From Histoplasma ohiense (Eukaryota; Ascomycota; Eurotiomycetes; Onygenales; Ajellomycetaceae), in NCBI GenBank assembly GCA_017607445.1, contig JAEVHH010000005.1:3477001-3541000 (forward strand): a DNA stretch of 64,000 bases. The letters are read 5' to 3'. The first letter of the stretch is position 1. Every line of letters begins with the position of its first letter. Positions 56,199 to 64,000 of this stretch are shown here, piece by piece. The position numbers and the translations under genes were made by a program. The notes beneath the pieces are model-generated. The model ran no database searches. It was given only the letters and a program-made list of their open reading frames with translations, and was not told where the DNA came from.

Positions 56199-58245
56199 TC
56201 AGGGTACCTCAATATCACTCCCATCATCTGCAAATCCAAAACTAAACGCAGCCCTCCCACAAGTCTCACCTTCACCCTCCCCATCCCCATGCACAGGACC
56301 CTTAACAACCTCATCCCATTTCCTCTTCCTACCCTCCTTCTCCCTTTCCAGCTCCCTCAACGCCTCCTCCACCAAGTCCGGCTCAACCCCCCTCAACCTC
56401 TCTACAAACAATCCAAATGGATCCTCAACCCCATCCCGAAACCCCGAAACCTGTTCCTTCTTCCCACTCAAGAACCCAAGAACATCCACAAGATGTCCCC
56501 GCGGGACGAAATTTTGCGTAATGGCTATTACAGCACGATCACCACGACGACCACGACGACCATCGTCACCATCATCTCCACCATGCCCCTCCTCCTCCTC
56601 CTCCTCCTCCTCCTCCTCCTCCAAGTTGACAACCAAATGCCACCATCCAGACGGCACATGCAACACCTCCCCCGCCCTGCAAATCCCCTCAACGCACCCC
56701 TGCATCCTCCGCGCCGCACCATGGAAGCCCACAAACCACTCCGCAATGCTAAGCGGCGACGTTACCTCGCTGTGATCGGCCGAGACATAGACTCCTGGTG
56801 GCGATGGCAATGCTGGACCTGCACCTGCGCCTGCGCCTGCGCCTGCGCCGGTATTGGTATTGGTACCAGCGGCATTGCTTGGAAACATGATCCAGTACTT
56901 CGAGCCGCGCAGGACGGCGTTCCAGGCGCTGGTGGCGTTGGGGTCCTTGTGGAAGGTGCTGCCGCTGCGCGGGGGCCCGATGATTAGCCAGCGGTGATCT
57001 GGACGGTCGAGGCCGAGGACGGAGAAGAGGTCTTCTGCAAAGGGGGTGGGTGGAGTGTAAGCCGATTCTGAGGGTTGGGGTTGAGTGGTGGCTGTGGTGG
57101 TGCTGACTGTCGGCAAGTTCATTTTCTCGACGAAGCTACGATCGAAGAGGTACAGGGGACTCTCATCGATGTTATTGTTCATGTACTCCACGTAGGTCTT
57201 CAAAGGCCAGTCGACCGTTTCCGCGCGGAATGTTATGTTCCCATACAGTTTCAGCAAATGCTCCGTGGACCAGTCCCTGTAGGCCGGCCATGACTTCACG
57301 GGCTCGGTAAGGATGAAAGGTCTGTTCGTCCAGGATTCTTGGAATTCGGCTGGGGTAAGGTTTTTTATGCGGGGGATTTGGTTGCAGGCAGGGATATTTG
57401 TGGTGTAGGCTGACAGGGAAACGTGAGCGCAGTGAAACGGTCGGTGGAGGATGTCGGCGTAGAGATGTGAACAGTCTGGTGAGGCGATTTTGGTGGCCGG
57501 TAGGTTAAGATATGTTGCGTGCCAGGTGCCGCGCCATGAGAAACCTTTGGGGGGGTTCCTGGGAGGAAGGGTAAGTAGATGGACTGCAGAATATGCGGGA
57601 GGCTAATCACTCTGCATTGTTGAAAATGTAGAATAAATATATGTAGATATAGTGCATCTTGATACATGTACATATAATTGGCAATGCCCTTTGCGCCTTT
57701 GTACCTTTAAAAAATATATTCCAATTATATACAAAAAATGTTCAGACTTCCAGATAATATAATGCCGGCTTTGACAAATAAGAACCAAACCAAAGAAACT
57801 AGAGCCAAGTGATAAATAACGTCATTGAAGAGAGATAAAAGAAGGTGAAAGGTCCTTACTCGATAAAGAGGGCCTTCCACAGCTCCTCGGCCCTTGTGAA
57901 AGCATACAGCGCCTTGCAAGTTGCCCCCAAGCGCAACAGAGATGTGCTGTCCAAACATTCCAACAGTAGCATGATCAACTCATCTGACAGGACAGCCAGG
58001 GAGCCAATTGCTGGGCGGATGTTGTGGACAGCTGTCAAGGCATTGCCTGACGGTTTGACTCCCAGAGGATGTGAAGGTATAACATCGACATCGACATCGA
58101 CATCGACATCGACATCTACGTCTGACGCCGTGTCGTCAATTGACATTGAGTTTGGCCGATGCAAGCTCTGAACAGGACAATGCGTGACATCCGTGGCCAC
58201 AGCCATCTCTGCGTTACAGTCCTGAAATGGCTGTGGGGGAATCAT
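56199..58245 (-). CDS. F-box and JmjC domain protein
   Basis: Likely Fe(II)/2-oxoglutarate oxygenase joined to an SCF adaptor. Minus-strand exons 57860-58245 and 56199-57558 (intron 301 nt, GTAAGG..CTCCCAG); 581 residues. Exon 1 holds an F-box near residues 84-128 (LSDELIMLLLECLDSTSLLR..LGATCKALYAF), preceded by a DV repeat. Exon 2 begins ENPPKGFSWRGTWHATYLNL. The JmjC core has the metal ligands His and Asp in STFHKDPNATSAWN and the second His in VLHVPSGWWHLVVN. Low-complexity inserts break the fold between known elements: a GAGAGAGAGAG stretch before the last His, and an 11-Glu run just after VVN, before the closing strand AVIAITQNFVP. The C-terminus is a charged helix. Substrate unknown. 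Confidence 0.87.
56583..56625 (-). repeat. CTC trinucleotide run coding the poly-Glu tract
   Basis: Plus strand reads (ctc)n; minus strand gives consecutive Glu codons inside the JmjC gene. Confidence 0.85.
58081..58119 (-). repeat. GACATC hexanucleotide repeat coding Asp-Val units
   Basis: Six tandem units in the N-terminal coding part of the F-box/JmjC gene translate to alternating Asp and Val. Confidence 0.85.
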
Positions 58246-58867
58246 CGCTGTCGTGGACGTGTATACAAATGCAATGTTATATCTTGTACGGAGTATATTG
58301 ATTGCATTTGATATCTGATATCTCGAGCAGCGAACAGGGACAGTTAGAATATAATAAATAAATACAGTGGCAGGTATTCAACGCATGTAGCGAGAATAGT
58401 AAACAGAGTGAATGACAATTTTTAATTCTGTTGTCCCGCGCTTGAAAAATAAAATAAAATAAAATAAAAATATAAAAGGAAAAATTAAAAATTAAAAAAA
58501 GCAAAAAGGAAAAAAACAGCGTTAAGCCCAAAAAGTCAACCAAACATCCATTTTTCCACTGCCTTTTTCGTCGCCCTCATCTTTTTTTTTTCTCTTCCTT
58601 CACTCCTCCACACACAACACTTCACCAACATATCCCATCCATAAATATTCCCAGAGTTGTCTCAACTCCTAGATCCTATTTTACTCTCATCCTCAGAGAG
58701 TATAGGTTCTAGTTATTTTTCAGTCTACAGTCTTTATCCGCAGGGCAGGTTCCAGCAAGGATCGCTAGACCCTCTTTTTTCCCACCCAACGGTTTTTTTT
58801 TTCTTCCACCCCTCATCCCCACGATCACAGCTTCGCCCTGTGATCTCAAAGCCCCAAACTCGCAATC
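58246..58867. promoter_or_regulatory. Divergent promoter, F-box/JmjC / eIF4A
   Basis: Contains an AAAAT repeat at about 58449-58472, TACGGAGTA at 58287-58295 (42 bp upstream of the F-box/JmjC ATG), and long pyrimidine tracts upstream of eIF4A (58570-58820), common in highly expressed fungal genes. Confidence 0.5.
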
Positions 58868-60516
58868 ATGGCTTCCAACGATAAGGGTCTCGAAGAGATC
58901 CCCGAAGGTATGCTCTTTTCATTTTTCCTTTGTTGTTCGCAGGCAGAAGATTTTCTTTGGTTTTGTTGGTCTTCTTTTTTACCTTTCTGCCGGGCAGCGA
59001 AAAATGTGTTCACGATACTACCCAAAGCTGGTTGAATGAGAGAAATGTAATACTGACAAAGCCTTCTCCCGAAACAGGACAAATCGAATCCAACTATGAT
59101 GAAATCACCGACTCATTCGATGCTATGAACCTCCGCGCTGAGTTGCTCCGCGGTGTCTATGCCTACGGTTTCGAGCGCCCTTCTGCTATCCAGCAGCGTG
59201 CTATCATGCCCGTCATCAAGGGTGCGTTGCCTCTGTCCCTTTGTTGTCCAAATCAAATGATACATCCGTCATGATAAAAAACCTCCCTTAACAGGAAAAA
59301 AGGTTGATAATAATGACAAAAACATGCAGGTTCCGATGTTATCGCCCAGGCTCAGTCCGGAACGGGCAAAACTGCTACATTCTCCATCTCTGCTTTGCAG
59401 AAGGTTGACACCAACCTCAAGGCTTGTCAGGCTCTGATCCTTGCTCCTACCCGTGAGCTTGCCCAGCAGATCCAGAAGGTCGTTGTTGCCATTGGTGACT
59501 TCATGAGCATTGAGTGCCACGCTTGTATCGGTGGTATTAGCGTGCGCGAGGATATGAAGGCTCTCCAGGATGGTCCTCAGGTTGTTGTTGGCACTCCTGG
59601 TCGTGTCCACGACATGATCCAGCGCCGTGTCCTCAAGACCGATCACATGAAGATGTTCGTCCTCGACGAGGCTGATGAGATGCTTTCGGTAGGTTCATGC
59701 ATCGACACTATCTACTCTCATGACGCTTGGGGTTTTCGTTTATTCTTTCCTCAGTTTTTTCTAACATTTTACTTTCGTCTAATAGCACGGTTTCACCGAA
59801 CAAATTTATGATATCTTCCAATTCCTCCCTCAGTCTACCCAGGTTGTCCTGCTCTCCGCTACAATGCCCCAGGACGTCCTCGAAGTCACCACCAAATTTA
59901 TGCGCGACCCCGTCCGTATTTTGGTGAAAAAGGCAGAGCTTACTCTTGAGGGCATTAAACAATTTTATATCGCTGTCGAAAAGGAAGAATGGAAGCTGGA
60001 TACCCTCTCCGATCTCTACGAAACCGTCACCATTACCCAGGCCGTCATCTTCTGCAACACCAGGAGAAAGGTCGACTGGCTGACCGACAAACTGACCGCC
60101 CGCGACTTCACCGTCTCCGCCATGCACGGTGACATGGAGCAACAACAGCGTGATGTAATCATGAAAGAGTTCCGTTCGGGCTCTTCACGTGTCCTCATAG
60201 CCACTGACTTGCTGGCGCGTGGTATCGATGTCCAGCAAGTATCGTTGGTCATCAATTACGATCTCCCCGCCAATCGCGAAAATTACATCCACCGCATCGG
60301 TCGTGGTGGACGTTTCGGCCGGAAGGGTGTCGCCATCAATTTCGTCACTGCTGACGATGTGCGCATGATGAGAGAGATCGAGCAGTTCTACAGCACCCAG
60401 ATCGAGGAAATGCCGATGAACGTTGCTGGTATGTTTATTTTCAAAAATAACATCCTTAACCCCCATATTCAAGCATAGATCTGTTTGCTAACTAATGTAC
60501 TGCAGACCTCATTTAA
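58868..60516 (+). CDS. tif1: Translation initiation factor eIF4A (DEAD-box RNA helicase)
   Basis: Unwinds 5' UTRs during ribosome recruitment. Exons 58868-58907, 59078-59221, 59330-59688, 59786-60428, 60506-60516 give 398 residues, the standard eIF4A length. Helicase motifs in order: Q motif (FERPSAIQQRAI), I (AQSGTGKT), Ia (PTRELAQQ), Ib (TPGR), II (DEAD), III (SAT), IV (VIFCNTRRKV), V (RGIDVQQV), VI (HRIGRGGRFGRKG). The last exon is only 11 nt (end of GAC, then CTC ATT TAA), giving the conserved DLI end, and the intron before it has a CTAAC branch. A long T-rich 3' flank follows. Firm assignment. Confidence 0.98.
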
Positions 60517-62688
60517 ACAAATTTAAAAAGAAAAAAAGTTCTCAATTGTCGAATCAAGCTAGCTCCTCTGTTTCTGTCCGCTATGATCCCGGCAACGGCT
60601 GTTCCTCTTCCCAGGTTTTTGTTTATAGTGGATAAACAATTTGGCAGTTTTCTTTTCCTTTTCCTTTTCCTTGCTTTCTTTGAATCTATCCCTCTCTTTG
60701 ATCAATCTTCACCTTCACCGTCCTGTCCCGTCCCGTCCCGCCGCGTTCCTTTTCAAATAAAAAACAAAAGTGATATCGGTATCGTTGGGTTTTACGTTTT
60801 TATTTTTTTCCTAACGTTTTATGTTTACGTTTGTTGTCTCTGCTTTTTTTTTTGTTCCTCCTCAAGCTTCTAATTCCCCCCTTCCTATGACTGGGTATGG
60901 CTGCATGGATGATGCATAGTTTTTTCTCTCTTCTCCTTAAAGCGCTTTGGCATAGGGCAGGCAAAAAAACGACATAAATAACGGGAGAACTCGCAAGGCA
61001 AAACGGAAAAGGGTATATAACCTTTTTTGTACTTTCGTTGCTCCTCGCCTGTTTTTTCTTTTTGTGTTGACTTTTTTGCCCATTTTTACGCATGGTTTCA
61101 TCCGTCTGTTTTTACGGCCTCTTTTTTTTTAAATTCTAGAAAGAAAAAGGAGGAGATGGATTTTTTTCTCATGCGTGTGACTGGGAGGTTTTCCAAAGAT
61201 TTTGTTTTTTTTAATGTTTAGTTAATACTCTTGTTATTTACTTTATGCTTTGTTTTTATTTGTATGTGCGTTTTCCAAGTCGCTATGTAACTAGCTAGCC
61301 GAGGGGTTACGTTTTCCTTAAAAAGATCATTATTTCTGTCTTATCCAAATCCTGCTATTTTTTTGTTCTTTTCAACCTCTTCTATCTCGTCAACATTTGA
61401 CAAGTTGTTTGTTCCCTTTATCTTCTGAAGTCTTGATGCCATATGGGATAACTTTCGCTTTTTATTCTTTTTTTCCTTTTCTGTCTTGATTTTCCATATT
61501 GAATCAAACTTAGAGCTAGTTTCTTTATAACTAGCCTATTAATTAGGTTTTTCGGTTTTTTTTTTTTTTTTTTTTTCATGTTACGATATGGGCATATGGA
61601 TGGACATGCTACGACGTGCGGATGATAGTGAAACCTTTAAAATGACTAAATCAAAGGAGAAAAATACGTAAAATGTTTTCTTTTATTTTCTTTCCTTTCC
61701 TATCCTATCCTATCTTCCTTCTTTTCTTCTTCTTTTTAAATATCACGAAATCGATAGGATAGAATTCATATTCTTCCTCCCATTCCCAATTTATTTTTCA
61801 ACAGCTAATTTATGACATGGAGAGGTATGCTTTCCGTCTCTCCTATTATGGAGAGCCTCAGAAAATATAGACGAGTCCTTTGCTCTCCTATGTTGTTATT
61901 TATTTATCAGAGTTTTACATTTTTCTTCGAGATATGTAATAAATTCTGTTCTTCACTTCCAAATCAACTCATCTCCATTGCATTGCGATTTTCGCCCCTC
62001 CGTTTCGGAAGAGTGTGATGCGGATTTCTTTCGTTTTCTTCACTATGTCATGACTCCCTACTTTTATTTATATATAATATTAGAAGACTGGGCAAGATAC
62101 AGAGCTTAAGTAGCCAACGTCCCGGTGTGAAGAATGCGACTATACGCGAACAAGAAAAGCGGGCTTTTTGGTATATGGTAGACAGCAGTCATAGTTGGAG
62201 GAAAAGAGCTTGACCTGGTCCCTTTGCCCATTGATCACCAGCGGAGTATCAATACTCCAGCATCTATCTATCTGCTTATCCATCTATCTGTCAAGGAAAC
62301 CCTCCGGGTGAAACTGAAGACCTCTCCATGAGATTCATAAGGTACTTCACATGATGGACAAACAGGCAATGATAAACCCGTGTCAGTGAGGCGGCGTCTA
62401 TCTCATTGGAGGCCAAGTTTCTTCCTGCTCCTCCTTCTCCTCCTCCCTTATTTGCAGAGGACACTTGCATCTTGTCAATACGCACTCCGCTTTAAACCCA
62501 ATCAGCAGGTTCGCTCTGATATCCCTTCATATTCCTGTCCGCGGATGAAAACACGATTACTTACGCCGCTCCATTCCTTGCTCTCTTTTGAACAGACTCC
62601 CACCACCATAGCTACAGCCCCCAAAGCTTCTTTTTTGCCCTTGTGCTTATATTTTAAAAAGTACACCGACATTCCCAACACCCCTACA
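60517..62688. other. Long intergenic, eIF4A 3' flank and upstream of coiled-coil gene
   Basis: 2.2 kb of T-rich sequence with several homopolymer runs (T22 near 61555-61577) and a cctat repeat near 61695-61712. No credible gene. The open frame ahead of the next gene (62380-62688) lacks domain features and I leave it out of that gene. Confidence 0.5.
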
Positions 62689-64000
62689 ATGTCGCAAGGT
62701 ACCAAAGCCATGGACCCTGTTCCGAACTCTAATCCAAATGCAAATACAACTCCATCCCTCTTCTCTCCAGCGTCCGTCCTCTGGGCACACCAACTCCGAC
62801 GCGAACACAACACCCTCGTCTCCCGCCTCGACGCGCTCGAAGAGACTCTGGCATCCTCTTCTGCTAAGGCAATCACAACGACGGAAGAATTGAAGTCGGA
62901 TATCGAGACGAGGGTGAAGGAGGTTGGTGATGTACTTGGTGTGACTCAGGGCGAGGTTGAGATGATTAAAGGGAGTATTGAAGAGTTGAACGGGTGGAAG
63001 GAAGATTTTGAACAGAGTCAGAGAGAGGCTGTGGGGAAGTGGGAGAGAAAGGAGGAGGAATGGAGAAGGGAGAGGGAGAAGAGGGAGGAGGCGAGGCAAC
63101 TGGTTGAGGGGGGGTTAAGAGAGATCTTAGATGGAGTTAGAGGGTTGAAAAGGGTTGTGGAGGAGATGAGGAGGGAGAGGGAGCAGGAGAAGGAGAAAGA
63201 AAAGGAAAGGGACAAAGGAAAAGAAATGAGTGAGTATAAATACCCTCTTCCTATTTGACCCCTTTTTATATTCAATTCATCAAAATTTCTAACTCCATTC
63301 GATTTCAACTACCAATCCACATCCACAGAAACCCTACCTTACAAGGCCACTCATCTCAATCTAGAACACAGCGACGATGACGACAACGAACCGTTCCGCT
63401 CCCCCTCCCTACCCCCCATCCTTCATGCTCCGCACAGCCAACAGCGCCAGAGAAACAACATCCCATCCACAATCTCTGGCACGCCCACAATGACCCACCT
63501 CCCTAGCTCAGTACTAACCCGCAGCTCCCTCCCGCCACAAGCACCACACGATGGCTACTCCGCCATCCTCGTCCCAGATTCCATGCCACCCGCACCCCCA
63601 TCACCGCATCCCGACCAAACCCCTGCCGCCCACTGCGAATTCCAAACCTCTCCGCCACAACTCCCCCGCTCCCCCATAGCTCAACCCCCAGGAAAATTCG
63701 AATGCGCGAATATAGAAAAGGCAAAAGAAGATGAAGTCCAGGCTCCGCGACAGGGGCCTGGCGAAACTCTTGGGTCGTATATGGAACGCTGTCGGGTGGT
63801 GTTATCGCGATGTCCACGGGGTGAAGAGAAGAGAGTCATATCAGCTTTTTGGGGAGGGATGGAGGATGGGAATGCTCAGGGTGGTTTGGGAGAGGAGTTG
63901 GTGAGGCGGGGGTGGAAGTGGGATGTTGTTAGGCAGTTTGTAGATAGTCTGAGTGAGAGATTAGGAGAACGGGGCAAAGGGAAAGGGGAAGGGGAAGGGG
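62689..64000 (+). CDS. Coiled-coil hypothetical protein, 3' end outside window
   Basis: Exons 62689-63229 and 63329->64000; intron GTGAGT..CCACAG keeps phase. The ATG at 62689 (MSQGTKAM) is chosen; the same frame is open to 62380, but those 103 residues are Leu/Ser-rich without recognisable features. Residues about 35-180 form a long charged coiled coil: HQLRREHNTLVSRLDALEET, then ERKEEEWRREREKREEARQL and EEMRREREQEKEKEKERDKG. The second exon is Pro/Ser-rich and disordered, then gives a more folded part (GETLGSYMERCRVVLSRCPR, RRGWKWDVVRQFVDSLSER). The gene runs off the window. I do not recognise a family; kinetochore, septum or spindle scaffold proteins have similar make-up, but that is only a resemblance. 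Confidence 0.7.

Noticed and set aside
62380..62688. 103-residue N-terminal extension of the coiled-coil protein
   Set aside because: Open by chance length; composition differs from the rest and a good ATG context exists at 62689. RNA evidence could reverse this.

Overview
The window reads as nuclear DNA of a filamentous ascomycete. Genes carry short GT-AG introns (about 47-300 nt) with branch points such as TACTAAC and CTGAC. Housekeeping genes (Cdh1, Smc1, Mdm38/LETM1, eIF4A, Eaf6, Gpc1, Ams1) have typical Pezizomycotina protein sequences. Eurotiomycetes, perhaps Onygenales, is my best guess from family resemblance; the sequence alone does not prove it. Joined gene models below were built by hand from splice motifs and reading phase, and every multi-exon model closes in phase.

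Layout. 1-28.9 kb is a mostly conserved core: Cdh1 (5' end cut off), a Pdx1-like protein that seems to lack its lipoyl domain, a mitochondrial membrane protein, an unknown small protein, cohesin Smc1, an F-box/ankyrin protein, Gpc1, Mdm38, a Nudix hydrolase, a Pro/Gln-rich unknown and a DOMON-cytochrome b561 protein. 48.7-64 kb is again core: alpha-mannosidase Ams1, Eaf6, a Ctr copper transporter, an F-box/JmjC protein, eIF4A and a coiled-coil protein running off the end.

Between them (about 29.4-47.6 kb) lies the most interesting region, a candidate gene cluster for a ribosomally made, Kex2-processed cyclic peptide of the dikaritin type (the ustiloxin/phomopsin/asperipin class). At its centre, on the minus strand at 41831-42402, is a secreted precursor: a signal peptide, a short leader, then nine amino-acid-identical 14-residue units, each starting with a Lys-Arg Kex2 site and ending in Tyr-Val-Val-Asp, with the stop codon right after the last unit. 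It shares a divergent promoter with one UstYa-type (DUF3328) oxidase gene; a second UstYa-type gene lies about 3.2 kb beyond the precursor's 3' end. Around these are two sedolisin (S53) peptidases, a bZIP-type regulator without a visible zipper, an MFS exporter and an OPT oligopeptide transporter. No tyrosinase, P450, methyltransferase or FAD enzyme is visible.

How the genes could work together (inference): the bZIP factor switches on the cluster. The precursor enters the secretory pathway and Kex2 cuts at the Lys-Arg sites. Sedolisins trim the released 12-mers; the six residues before Thr-Arg-Tyr-Val-Val-Asp are exactly two tripeptides. The two UstY oxidases close the ring through the Tyr, and MFS/OPT proteins move the product or its fragments. 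This combination is the candidate undescribed system in the window.
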